64,000 nucleotides of DNA from UBA10649 sp963755335 (lineage in GTDB: Bacteria; Actinomycetota; Actinomycetes; S36-B12). Below, piece by piece: positions 39,462 through 47,228 of this stretch. The notes under the pieces are model-generated. The model saw only the letters and a list, made by a program, of their open reading frames with translations, was not told the origin of the DNA and searched no databases. The position numbers and the translations under genes are program-made. The first letter of the stretch is position 1, and each line of letters opens with the position of its first letter. Location: NCBI GenBank assembly GCA_963755335.1, contig CAVWJW010000008.1, positions 1,054,001 to 1,118,000 on the forward strand, given 5' to 3'.

Positions 39462-41431
39462 GTCAGCGCACTGTCACGCCACCGCCACGCTCGGGCGGCC
39501 CCTTCGGTGGCGGCGGCGGCCCGATGGGCGGCCTGCAGGGCGTCTCGGACGCCAAGGCGCAGGACTTCCGCGGCTCGCTGAAGCGGTTCTCCGGCCGGCT
39601 TCGGCCCGAGCGGATCGTCGTGGCCTTCGTCATCGTCCTGGCTGTCGCAAGCGTCTTCCTGGCCGTTCTCGGCCCGAAGATCCTCGGCAACGCAACGAAC
39701 ATCATCTTCGAGGGCTTCATCAGCTCGAAGCTGCCGTCCGGCATCACGCAGGCGCAGGCGGTCGCGGGCCTTCAGGCGGCCGGGCAGACGGATCAGGCGC
39801 AGATGGTCGCGTCGATGACGCTGACGCCCGGGGAGGGCGTCGACTTCAACGCGCTGGCACGAGTCCTCGCCCTGGCGACCCTCGTCTACGTGCTGAGCTC
39901 CCTGCTGAGCTGGGCGCAGAACTACCTCATGGCCGGCGTCACCCAGCGCACGATCTACCGCCTGCGCGAGGAGGTCGACGCGAAGCTCGGGCGGCTGCCC
40001 TTGCGGTACTTCGACTCCTCGTCGCGCGGCGACGTCCTGAGCCGCGTAACCAACGACATCGACAACATCTCGATGACGCTGCAGCAGACGCTGACGCAGC
40101 TCATCACGGCAGTGCTGACGGTCGTCGGCGTGCTCGGCATGATGTTCTGGATCAGCCCGCTCCTCGCGACGATTTCGCTGCTCACCGTGCCGTTGTCGTT
40201 CGTCGTGACGATGTTCATCGCCAAGCGATCGCAGCCGCACTTCATCTCGCAGTGGAAGTGGACCGGCCAGCTGAACGGCCACGTCGAGGAGACCTTCTCC
40301 GGGCATGATCTGGTGAAGGTCTTCGGTCACCGTGGGCAGTCGATCGCCGACTTCGACGTCGCCAACGAGCGCATGTACGAGAGCAGTTTCAAGGCGCAGT
40401 TCATCTCCGGGATCATCCAGCCGGCCCTGACGGTCATCTCCAACCTGAACTACGTGGCGATCGCCGTCATCGGCGGCATGCAGGTCGCCACGGGCTCCAT
40501 GTCACTGGGCGACGTGCAGGCGTTCATCCAGTACTCACGGCAGTTCACGATGCCGATCACGCAGATCGCCGGCGTGGCGAACATCCTGCAGTCGGGCATC
40601 GCGTCCGCGGAGCGGGTCTTCGAGCTGCTCGACGAGCAGGAGGAGTCCCCCGATCCCGAGCCGCCGGCCCGGATCGACGAGGTGTCCGGCCGCATCGCGT
40701 TCGAGGACGTGTCCTTCCGGTACCTCGAGGACGCTCCGCTGATCGAGGACTTCCGCCTCGAGGTGGAGCCCGGTGAGATCGTCGCCATCGTCGGGCCGAC
40801 CGGTGCGGGCAAGACGACGCTGGTGAACCTCCTGATGCGCTTCTACGACGTCGACTCCGGCCGGATCCTCATCGACGAGGTCCCGACCAAGACGATGACG
40901 CGCGATGACGTGCGTCGCACCTTCGGCATGGTGCTGCAGGACACCTGGCTGTTCGAGGGGACGATCCGCGACAACATCGCGTACGGCGACGGGTCCGCCA
41001 GCCCCGAGCAGGTCGAGTCGGCCGCGCGCGCCGCGCGCGTGGATCACTTCGTCCGAACCCTGCCCGACGGCTACGAGACGATGCTGACGGAGGGGGCCTC
41101 GAACATCAGTGCGGGCGAGCGTCAGCTGCTGACGATCGCCCGGGCCTTCCTCGCCGACCCGGCGGTGCTCATCCTCGACGAGGCGACCAGCTCGGTCGAC
41201 ACCCGCACCGAGGTGCTGATCCAGCAGGCGATGGCGGACTTGCGGCACAACCGCACCAGCTTCGTGATCGCACATCGGCTCTCCACGATCCGCAACGCCG
41301 ACGTCATCGTCGTGCTGGAGCAGGGACGGATCGTCGAGCAGGGCGACCATGACTCGCTCATCGAGTCTCGCGGCGCCTATTACCGGCTGTACCGCAGCCA
41401 GTTCGAGAATCCGGACGAGGAGTCCGCCTGA
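39458..41431 (+). CDS. ABC exporter half-transporter with catalytic ATP site
   Basis: A 657-residue partner of the preceding protein. A Gly/Pro-rich cytoplasmic N-terminus (PPPRSGGPFGGGGGPMGGLQ) leads to six membrane helices with a long external loop between helices 1 and 2, then an NBD with Walker A GPTGAGKTTLVNLLMRFYD, a variant signature NISAGERQLLTIARA and canonical Walker B LILDEATSSVDTRTE. The variant signature would face the degenerate site of the partner, leaving one full ATP site, as in other heterodimeric exporters. Confidence 0.9.
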   Translation: MSQRTVTPPPRSGGPFGGGGGPMGGLQGVSDAKAQDFRGSLKRFSGRLRPERIVVAFVIVLAVASVFLAVLGPKILGNATNIIFEGFISSKLPSGITQAQAVAGLQAAGQTDQAQMVASMTLTPGEGVDFNALARVLALATLVYVLSSLLSWAQNYLMAGVTQRTIYRLREEVDAKLGRLPLRYFDSSSRGDVLSRVTNDIDNISMTLQQTLTQLITAVLTVVGVLGMMFWISPLLATISLLTVPLSFVVTMFIAKRSQPHFISQWKWTGQLNGHVEETFSGHDLVKVFGHRGQSIADFDVANERMYESSFKAQFISGIIQPALTVISNLNYVAIAVIGGMQVATGSMSLGDVQAFIQYSRQFTMPITQIAGVANILQSGIASAERVFELLDEQEESPDPEPPARIDEVSGRIAFEDVSFRYLEDAPLIEDFRLEVEPGEIVAIVGPTGAGKTTLVNLLMRFYDVDSGRILIDEVPTKTMTRDDVRRTFGMVLQDTWLFEGTIRDNIAYGDGSASPEQVESAARAARVDHFVRTLPDGYETMLTEGASNISAGERQLLTIARAFLADPAVLILDEATSSVDTRTEVLIQQAMADLRHNRTSFVIAHRLSTIRNADVIVVLEQGRIVEQGDHDSLIESRGAYYRLYRSQFENPDEESA

Positions 41432-41435
41432 GCGG

Positions 41436-41785
41436 TCAGGCCTCCGCGATCGCAGCGATGGAGACCTTCAGACCAGGAATCCGGACGGGGAGCTTCGCGC
41501 CCTGCCGAGCCTGCGGGTCGGTCGGGAACCACCGCTGCCACTCCTCGTTCATCCCAGCGAAGTCGTCCTCGTCGGCGAGCACCACCGTGGCGCTGACGAT
41601 CCCGTCGAGCGAGCTGCCCGCGGCCACGAGGATCGCCCGGATGTTGATCAGGCACTGACGGGTCTGCTCCTGGATCCTGACGCCGGTGATGGCGCCGATG
41701 GCCGGGCCGGCCGGGGCCGTGCCCCAGACGAAGACAAGGCCCGCGGCCCGGACCGCCTGGCTGTAGGCCGGCGGGGGAGCGGCGG
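41436..41785 (-). pseudogene. RidA/YjgF-family protein, 5' end lost
   Basis: Reading from about 41785 downward gives PPPAYSQAVRAAGLVFVWGT, IQEQTRQCLINIRAILVAAG and the end GAKLPVRIPGLKVSIAAIAE, a clear RidA (enamine/imine deaminase) core of about 110 residues. No start codon lies in frame before an upstream TGA, and only a shifted frame continues further (VNGALKSE). The sequence beyond about 41786 belongs to a TetR gene on the other strand, so the 5' end has been lost at a junction. Ends 4 bp from the ABC exporter stop. Confidence 0.7.
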
Positions 41786-42013
41786 CCTCTGGACTTCAGC
41801 GCGCCGTTGACGTCCTTCGCCGCGACCGCGGTCGAGCAGCACGAGCTCTACGCTGATGAGGACCCCGACCGGCTCGCCTTCGAACTGCAGTCGATCCTGC
41901 TCGGGTCCGACACCAAGTTCGTCCTGTATGACGACCCCGCCTACCTGGCGCTCGCCCGACACGTGCTGCGCCGGCGACTGGCCCCGCTCAGAACTCGCGA
42001 ACCGCGCGATTGA
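41786..42013 (+). pseudogene. TetR-family regulator, C-terminal fragment
   Basis: About 75 residues (APLTSFAATAVEQHELYADE, DPDRLAFELQSILLGSDTKF, ARHVLRRRLAP) match the C-terminal ligand domain of TetR regulators. The N-terminal DNA-binding half is absent; upstream sequence is the antisense of ridA. A TTG at 41807 could start translation but gives no DNA-binding domain. The stop overlaps the convergent end of leuA by 26 bp. Probably the other half of the same junction that truncates ridA. Confidence 0.6.
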
Positions 42014-43745
42014 CGGCGCTGATGATCGCCTTGAGCGACGAGGTCGTGATGGACGGGTCGATGCCCACGCCCCACAGGACCTTGCCGCCCACGGCGCACT
42101 CGACGTAGGAGGCCGCCTTGGCGTCCCCGCCCGCCGACATCGCGTGCTCGGCGTAGTCCAGGACCCGGACGTCGACACCGTGCGTGGACAGCGCGTCGCA
42201 GAATGCGGCGACCGGGCCGTTGCCGTGGCCACCGAGCTGGAACTCCTGCCCGTTGTCGTTGAGGATGACGTCGATGTTGGTGTCGCCGTCGACCGCGGAG
42301 TCCTGCTTGACGCCCGTGAGCTTGAAGCGGCCCCACGGCGCTGCCGGATCGGGGAGGTACTCGCCGGAGAAGGACGCCCACATCTCGCCCGGGCCGACCT
42401 CGCCGCCCTCGTCGTCGGTGACCTGCTGGATCACCTGGGAGAACTCGATCTGGAGCCGCCGCGGCAGGTCGAGCTTGTGCTCGGTGCGCATGATGTACGC
42501 GACGCCGCCCTTGCCGGACTGCGAGTTGACGCGGATGACGGCCTCGTAGGTGCGCCCGACGTCCTGCGGGTCGATGGGCAGGTACGGGACGGCCCAATGG
42601 AACTCGTCGACGGGGACGCCGGCCTCGGCGGAGTCGGCTTCCATGATCTTCAGGCCCTTGTTGATGGCGTCCTGGTGCGAGCCGGAGAACGCGGTGTAGA
42701 CGAGGTCGCCGCCGTAGGGGTGCCGCTCGTGCACCGGGATCTGGTTGCAGTACTCGACCGTGCGACGGATCTCGTCGATGTCGGTGAAGTCGATCTGCGG
42801 ATCCACGCCCTGGCTGAACAGGTTCAGGCCGAGGGTCACCAGGCAGACGTTGCCGGTGCGCTCGCCATTGCCGAACAGGCAGCCTTCGATGCGATCGGCG
42901 CCGGCCATGAAGCCGAGTTCGGCGGCCGCCACGGCGGTGCCTCGGTCGTTGTGCGGGTGCAGCGACACCACGAGTGAGTCGCGGCGAGCCAGGTTGCGGC
43001 ACATCCACTCGATGGAGTCGGCGTAGATGTTCGGCGTGGCCATCTCGACCGTCGCGGGCAGGTTGACGATGACCTTGCGGTCTGGCGTCGGCTGCCACAC
43101 GTCGTTGACGGCGTCGACGACCTCGACGGCGAACTCCAGTTCCGTACCCGTGTAGGACTCAGGCGAGTACTCGAAGTAGATGTCCGTCTGGTTCTCCACC
43201 TGCTCGGCGTACTTCGCGCACAGCTGGGCGCCATGCACGGCGATGTCGACGATGCCCGCCTGATCGAGGCCGAACACCACCCGTCGCTGCAGTGTCGACG
43301 TCGAGTTGTACAGGTGGACGATCGCCTGGTCGGCGCCCTTGACGGCGTCGAACGTGCGCTCGATGAGGTGCTCGCGCGACTGCGTCAGTACCTGGATCAC
43401 GACGTCGTCGGGGATCAGGTCATCCTCGATGAGCATGCGGACGAAGTCGAAGTCGGTCTGCGAGGCGGACGGGAAGCCGACCTCGATCTCCTTGTAGCCC
43501 ATGGAGACAAGCAGGTTGAACATCCGCAGCTTGCGGGCCGGGGTCATCGGGTCGATCAGGGCCTGGTTGCCGTCGCGCAGGTCGACCGCGCACCAGCGAG
43601 GGGCCTGCGTGATGACGGTGTTGGGCCAGGTGCGGTCCGGGATGGGGATGGGGGTGAAGGACTCGTAGCGGGAGAACGCCATCGACGACGGCTTCTGCGC
43701 ATTGCGGGTGGAGTAGGGGGCCTGACGATCGAACGTGGCGGACAT
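41988..43745 (-). CDS. leuA: 2-isopropylmalate synthase
   Basis: A 585-residue enzyme for the first committed step of leucine synthesis, the long form found in actinobacteria. Catalytic motifs are APRWCAVDLRDGNQALIDPM, MGYKEIEVGFPSASQTDFD and the metal site SLHPHNDRGTAVAAAELG; the C-terminal part (QEFQLGGHGNGPVAAFCDAL onwards) is the leucine-feedback domain. ATG 43745 follows GAGGAG. It has a leader peptide and hairpin upstream, matching known actinobacterial leuA control. Confidence 0.97.
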   Translation of the reverse strand: MSATFDRQAPYSTRNAQKPSSMAFSRYESFTPIPIPDRTWPNTVITQAPRWCAVDLRDGNQALIDPMTPARKLRMFNLLVSMGYKEIEVGFPSASQTDFDFVRMLIEDDLIPDDVVIQVLTQSREHLIERTFDAVKGADQAIVHLYNSTSTLQRRVVFGLDQAGIVDIAVHGAQLCAKYAEQVENQTDIYFEYSPESYTGTELEFAVEVVDAVNDVWQPTPDRKVIVNLPATVEMATPNIYADSIEWMCRNLARRDSLVVSLHPHNDRGTAVAAAELGFMAGADRIEGCLFGNGERTGNVCLVTLGLNLFSQGVDPQIDFTDIDEIRRTVEYCNQIPVHERHPYGGDLVYTAFSGSHQDAINKGLKIMEADSAEAGVPVDEFHWAVPYLPIDPQDVGRTYEAVIRVNSQSGKGGVAYIMRTEHKLDLPRRLQIEFSQVIQQVTDDEGGEVGPGEMWASFSGEYLPDPAAPWGRFKLTGVKQDSAVDGDTNIDVILNDNGQEFQLGGHGNGPVAAFCDALSTHGVDVRVLDYAEHAMSAGGDAKAASYVECAVGGKVLWGVGIDPSITTSSLKAIISAVNRAVREF

Positions 43746-43803
43746 GTGGTGCTCCTCGGAATCTGTCTGTGTCGGATGGACTGACACCGGCAAACAGCGA
43801 GAC

Positions 43804-43839
43804 CCGCGACGAGGGGCCGGTGGTTAGGCCTCGTCGCGG
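43804..43839 (-). promoter_or_regulatory. leuA leader hairpin (LEU-element-like)
   Basis: CCGCGACGAGG pairs perfectly over 11 bp (arms 43829-43839 and 43804-43814) around a loop holding the leader stop codon. There is no T tract, so control by translation or a pseudoknot fits better than termination. A conserved pseudoknot, the LEU element, is known before leuA in most Actinobacteria; identity with it is inferred. Confidence 0.65.
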
Positions 43840-43868
43840 CGGCGAAGGAGCACGCGCGCAGACGTCAT
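43824..43868 (-). CDS. leuL: leuA leader peptide (MTSARVLLRRRDEA)
   Basis: A 14-residue peptide with Val-Leu-Leu codons (GTG CTC CTT), ending inside the 11-bp hairpin. ATG 43868 lies 9 nt after TAGCAT (43878-43883 on the plus strand), a -10-like box. A ribosome stalled at the Leu codons would change folding of the hairpin that follows. The leuA start is 78 bp beyond the leader stop. Confidence 0.75.
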   Translation of the reverse strand: MTSARVLLRRRDEA

Positions 43869-43996
43869 GGTGGGGGAATGCTAGCAGGTGGCCGCGCCAC
43901 GGGGAAAAGTCGATTCTTGTCGGGCAGGACTCCGAGGCACTGCGTCACTACTGTGGCCACAACGCGGGGGGCGTGGGGGCTTTTTTGGGGGGCAAA

Positions 43997-44137
43997 GTGA
44001 AGCGAATCGGACTTTGCGGCGTCAGCGTCCGCACGTACCCGGTCAAGAGCACGTTCGTGATCCTCGACGCCCAGTTCACCACTGACGCCGATGTCGAGAT
44101 GGTCAACCGCAGCCTCGCGTCGCTGGTCGTGAACTAG
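43997..44137 (+). CDS. hypothetical small protein, 46 aa
   Basis: A GTG-started frame, MKRIGLCGVSVRTYPVKSTF to the end NRSLASLVVN, with high third-position GC like its neighbours. A G-rich stretch (GGGGGGCAAA) precedes it but no clear ribosome-binding site. It ends 26 bp before the PPOX gene and could be translated with it. I do not recognise the family. Confidence 0.45.
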   Translation: MKRIGLCGVSVRTYPVKSTFVILDAQFTTDADVEMVNRSLASLVVN

Positions 44138-44163
44138 TCGAGGCAGAGACGACGGGGGCCGAT

Positions 44164-44577
44164 ATGACGACGAATGCGCTGGAAGCACTGGGCGCGGCGA
44201 AGTACATCTCGCTCACGACCTTCCGCAAGGACGGATCGGGCGTGGCCACCCCGGTGTGGCTGGTGCGCGACGGCGACGCCCTCGTCGTCGTCACCGATCC
44301 CGGGTCGGGCAAGGTCAAGCGGCTGAGCAGCAATCCGGCCGTCCTCGTGTCGCCGTGCGACATGCGCGGGCGGGTCAAGCCCGGCGCGGTGTCGGTGCCC
44401 GGAACGGTGACGCTGCAGGACGAGGCGGACAGCACGCGGACGCTCGAACTGATCACCAGGCGCTACGGACTGATGGGCCGGATCCTCGGCAGGACGAACG
44501 AGCGTCGATCCCGCAAGGCGGGCAAAGAGACTGGCACGCATCAGGGACTGACGATCAGGCTGACGGAAGCTCCGTGA
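44164..44577 (+). CDS. PPOX-class (F420/FMN-dependent) oxidoreductase
   Basis: A 137-residue split-barrel protein: KYISLTTFRKDGSGVATPVW, LVVVTDPGSGKVKRLSSNPA and VLVSPCDMRGRVKP are the cofactor-binding pattern of the actinobacterial PPOX family, many of which use F420. The window also holds fbiD for F420 synthesis. The C-terminal tail is basic. Substrate unknown. It overlaps the convergent PLDc_N gene by 23 bp. Confidence 0.85.
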   Translation: MTTNALEALGAAKYISLTTFRKDGSGVATPVWLVRDGDALVVVTDPGSGKVKRLSSNPAVLVSPCDMRGRVKPGAVSVPGTVTLQDEADSTRTLELITRRYGLMGRILGRTNERRSRKAGKETGTHQGLTIRLTEAP

Positions 44578-44812
44578 TCGCCGCGGTCGATCGGCTCGAC
44601 CCGCGCCGGCCGAAGGCGAAGTAGGAGATCGGCCCGACGAAGTTGACCGCGATGGCAGCGGCCCACGCCAGCCTCGGTCCGCGTACCGACGCGGCAGGCC
44701 GGCGCGCGAGGTCGACCCATGCCGTGGCCGCGAGGGCCATTTGGACGCTTGCCATGACCAGCACTCCGGTCTGCTGGGCCGGGGTGAGGTCGCTCCATCG
44801 CTTCTTGTTCAT
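44555..44812 (-). CDS. PLDc_N-domain small membrane protein
   Basis: An 85-residue protein with two hydrophobic helices, QTGVLVMASVQMALAATAWV (about 13-32) and RLAWAAAIAVNFVGPISYFA (about 47-66), ending in the YFAFGRR-type motif of the phospholipase-D N-terminal membrane module. ATG 44812 follows GGGAGG. Such stand-alone modules have no known function. It is convergent with the PPOX gene. Confidence 0.8.
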   Translation of the reverse strand: MNKKRWSDLTPAQQTGVLVMASVQMALAATAWVDLARRPAASVRGPRLAWAAAIAVNFVGPISYFAFGRRGSSRSTAAITELPSA

Positions 44813-44883
44813 CGGTTCCTCCCTGTTCCACCCTGCAGGACGCGGCTCGTTGATGCCACCCGACGGGAACTAGTCTTCGGGCC

Positions 44884-45942
44884 ATGTCACGGACCCTTTC
44901 CCTTGCCCTCATCCCCGGCGACGGCATCGGCACCGAGGTGGTCGCCGAGGCCATGAAGGTGCTCGACGCCATCGCCCCGGCGGCCGGCCTTGACGTGCAG
45001 TCCACCGAGTACGACCTCGGTGCGCGCCGCTACAACGCCACCGGCGAGCTGCTGCCCGACTCCGTCGTCGAGGAACTGCGCGGCTACGACGCGATCCTGC
45101 TCGGGGCCATCGGCGACCCGTCCGTCGCGCCCGGCATCCTCGAGCGCGGGGTGCTGCTGCCCCTGCGCTTCGCGCTGCAGCAGTACGTGAACCTACGTCC
45201 GGTGAAGCTCTACCCCGGCGTGGCGGGTCCCCTTGCCGGAAAGGGTCCGAAGGAGATCGACTTCATCGTGTGCCGTGAGGGCACCGAGGGCCCCTATGCG
45301 GGTGCCGGTGGCGGCCTACGCGTGGGCACGCCCGACGAGATCTCGACCGAGGTGTCCATCAACACGTATCTCGGTGCCGAACGGATCATCCGCGACGCGT
45401 TCGAGCGGGCTGGCAAGCGCCGCGGCAAGGTCTCACTCGTCCACAAGACGAACGTGCTCGTATACGCGGGCAAGACCTGGGCCCGCGCCTTCGCCGATGT
45501 GGCGGCCGAGTACCCGGACATCGAGACCGACTACTACCACGTCGACGCGGCGTCGATGTTCTTCCTGACGCAGCCGGAGCGGTTCGACGTTGTCGTCACC
45601 GACAACCTGTTCGGCGACATCATCACCGACATCGGCGCGGCTATCGTCGGGGGGATGGGCCTGGCCGCCAGCGGCAGCATCGACCCGACGCGGCGCAACG
45701 CCAGCACCTTCGAGCCGGTCCATGGCTCGGCACCGGACATCGCCGGGCAGGGCAAGGCCGACCCGATCGCCCAGGTCCTGTCGCTGTCCATGCTCCTCGA
45801 TCATGTGGGGGCGGAGGACGCTGCGGCCTGGGTCGAGTCGGCCGTTGCCGCGGACCTCGCCACCCGTGGCGACGCGGTGCGCAGCACGTCGCAGATCGGC
45901 GACGCCCTGGCGTCGGGGGCACTCGCCGCGTCGAAGGGGTAG
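44884..45942 (+). CDS. leuB: 3-isopropylmalate dehydrogenase
   Basis: A 352-residue NAD-dependent dehydrogenase for the third step of leucine synthesis; it can also act in the citramalate route to isoleucine. It shows LALIPGDGIGTEVVAEAMKV, LLPLRFALQQYVNLRPVKLY, the catalytic Tyr in CREGTEGPYAGAGG, the Lys in LVHKTNVLVYAG and the NAD site FEPVHGSAPDIAGQGKADP. TAGTCT (44871-44876) is 7 nt before ATG 44884, leaderless type. Confidence 0.96.
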   Translation: MSRTLSLALIPGDGIGTEVVAEAMKVLDAIAPAAGLDVQSTEYDLGARRYNATGELLPDSVVEELRGYDAILLGAIGDPSVAPGILERGVLLPLRFALQQYVNLRPVKLYPGVAGPLAGKGPKEIDFIVCREGTEGPYAGAGGGLRVGTPDEISTEVSINTYLGAERIIRDAFERAGKRRGKVSLVHKTNVLVYAGKTWARAFADVAAEYPDIETDYYHVDAASMFFLTQPERFDVVVTDNLFGDIITDIGAAIVGGMGLAASGSIDPTRRNASTFEPVHGSAPDIAGQGKADPIAQVLSLSMLLDHVGAEDAAAWVESAVAADLATRGDAVRSTSQIGDALASGALAASKG

Positions 45943-45951
45943 TTTTCCGCC

Positions 45952-47075
45952 ATGACGACCACCGACACGGGCACCGCCTTGTGGCCCATCGACGCTCCAC
46001 CCGTCCGACTCACCCGGCGTCCGCCGAGGCCCGCGCTGCGGTACTCGCCGACCCGGGCTTCGGCAGGTCGTTCACCGACAATCTCGTCCGCGCGACATGG
46101 ACGCAGGACGAGGGCTGGCACGACGCCCGGCTCGAGGCTTACGCCCCGCTCCTCCTGGACCCGGCCACCAACTTCATGCACTACGGCCAGGCGATCTTCG
46201 AGGGCCTCAAGGCGTATCGGCACGCCGACGGCTCCATCCGCACCTTCCGCCCGACCCAGAACGCCGAGCGGTTCGCGAACTCCGCCCGTCGCCTGGCGAT
46301 GGCCGAGCTGCCGACCGAGCTGTTCCTCGGCTCCATCGAGGCATTGGTGCGCCAGGACCGCGATTGGGTGCCCGAGGGTCGCGAGAAGTCGCTGTACCTG
46401 CGGCCGTTCATGATCTCCACCGAGATCGGGCTCGGGGTGCGCCCCGCGAACCGGTACGAGTACCTGCTCATCGCGTCCCCGGCGGGCGCCTACTTCCCCC
46501 GTGGCGTGAAGCCGGTCAGCGTGTGGCTGTCCGACGACTACGTGCGGGCTGCACCGGGCGGTACCGGCGAGGCCAAGTGCGCGGGCAACTACGCGGCGTC
46601 CCTCGTGGCGCAGGCCGAGGCCGCGCAGCATGGCTGCGACCAGGTCGTCTGGCTGGATGCCGTCGAGCGGACCTGGATCGAGGAGATGGGGGGCATGAAC
46701 CTCTACTTCGTGCTCGGCGAGGGCGACTCCGCGCGCCTGGTCACCCCCGAGCTCACCGGGTCGCTGCTCCCTGGCATCACGCGATCCTCCCTGCTGACCG
46801 TGGCCGGGGACCTCGGCATCCGTGCCGAGGAGGGCCGCATCAGCGTCGACCAGTGGCGCGAGGGCTGTGCCAGCGGCGAGATCTCCGAGGTCTTCGCCTG
46901 TGGCACCGCGGCGGTCATCACACCGGTCGGCGAGGTCAAGTCGCGCACGAGCGGTGCGTGGACGGTCGGTGAGGGCGGCACGGGCCCGGTCACCGCGCGC
47001 CTGCGTCAGGCACTGCTCGACATCCAGACCGGTGAGGTCCCCGACCGGCACAACTGGCTGCACACCATCTGCTGA
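45952..47075 (+). CDS. ilvE: branched-chain amino acid aminotransferase (two apparent frameshifts near the start)
   Basis: About 373 residues after correction; transfers the amino group in the last step of Leu, Ile and Val synthesis. PLP lysine in TGEAKCAGNYAASLVAQAEA; other motifs are NFMHYGQAIFEGLKAYRHAD, RPFMISTEIGLGVRPA, IEEMGGMNLYFVLGEG and EVFACGTAAVITPVGEV. ATG 45952 lies 6 nt after TAGTTT, which overlaps the leuB stop. Two extra bases, near 46000-46002 and 46013-46015, must be removed to read MTTTDTGTALWPIDAPPSDS into the conserved body. Confidence 0.93.
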
Positions 47076-47100
47076 CGCTGCAGACGGGGTGTGGCAGGAT
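47072..47100 (+). promoter_or_regulatory. promoter of the cimA leader
   Basis: CTGACG (47072-47077), 17-nt spacer, CAGGAT (47095-47100), with the leader GTG 6 nt later. The -35 overlaps the ilvE stop codon. It would give cimA its own leaderless-type start. Assigned by spacing and likeness to the other leaders here. Confidence 0.5.
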
Positions 47101-47106
47101 GGAGCC

Positions 47107-47136
47107 GTGTTCAGCTCCGCCATCATCATTAACTAG
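47107..47136 (+). CDS. cimA leader peptide (MFSSAIIIN)
   Basis: A 9-residue peptide with three consecutive Ile codons (ATC ATC ATT) just before its last residue. A perfect 10-bp hairpin begins at the stop codon and an intrinsic terminator follows, the full layout of transcription attenuation. Isoleucine is the end product of the pathway that citramalate synthase starts, so the codons fit the gene. I know of no described example before cimA; that it acts as an attenuator is inferred from structure. Confidence 0.85.
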   Translation: MFSSAIIIN

Positions 47137-47159
47137 CGCGTCGACTCCCGTCGACGCGC
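47136..47159 (+). promoter_or_regulatory. cimA leader hairpin (pause/antiterminator candidate)
   Basis: GCGCGTCGAC (47136-47145), loop TCCC, and its exact complement (47150-47159). It begins at the last base of the leader stop codon, so a ribosome at the stop would block it and one stalled at the Ile codons would not. Placed directly before the terminator. Confidence 0.75.
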
Positions 47160-47160
47160 A

Positions 47161-47187
47161 GCCCTTCGCACCCGCGGGGGGCTTTTT
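47161..47187 (+). terminator. cimA attenuator terminator
   Basis: GCCCTTCGC (47161-47169) pairs with GCGGGGGGC (47174-47182) with two G-U pairs and an ACCC loop, then TTTTT (47183-47187). The cimA start is 41 bp further on. Confidence 0.85.
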
Positions 47188-47228
47188 CGTTGGCAGGACC
47201 ACGCACGCACCGACCGTAAGGACCGCTC

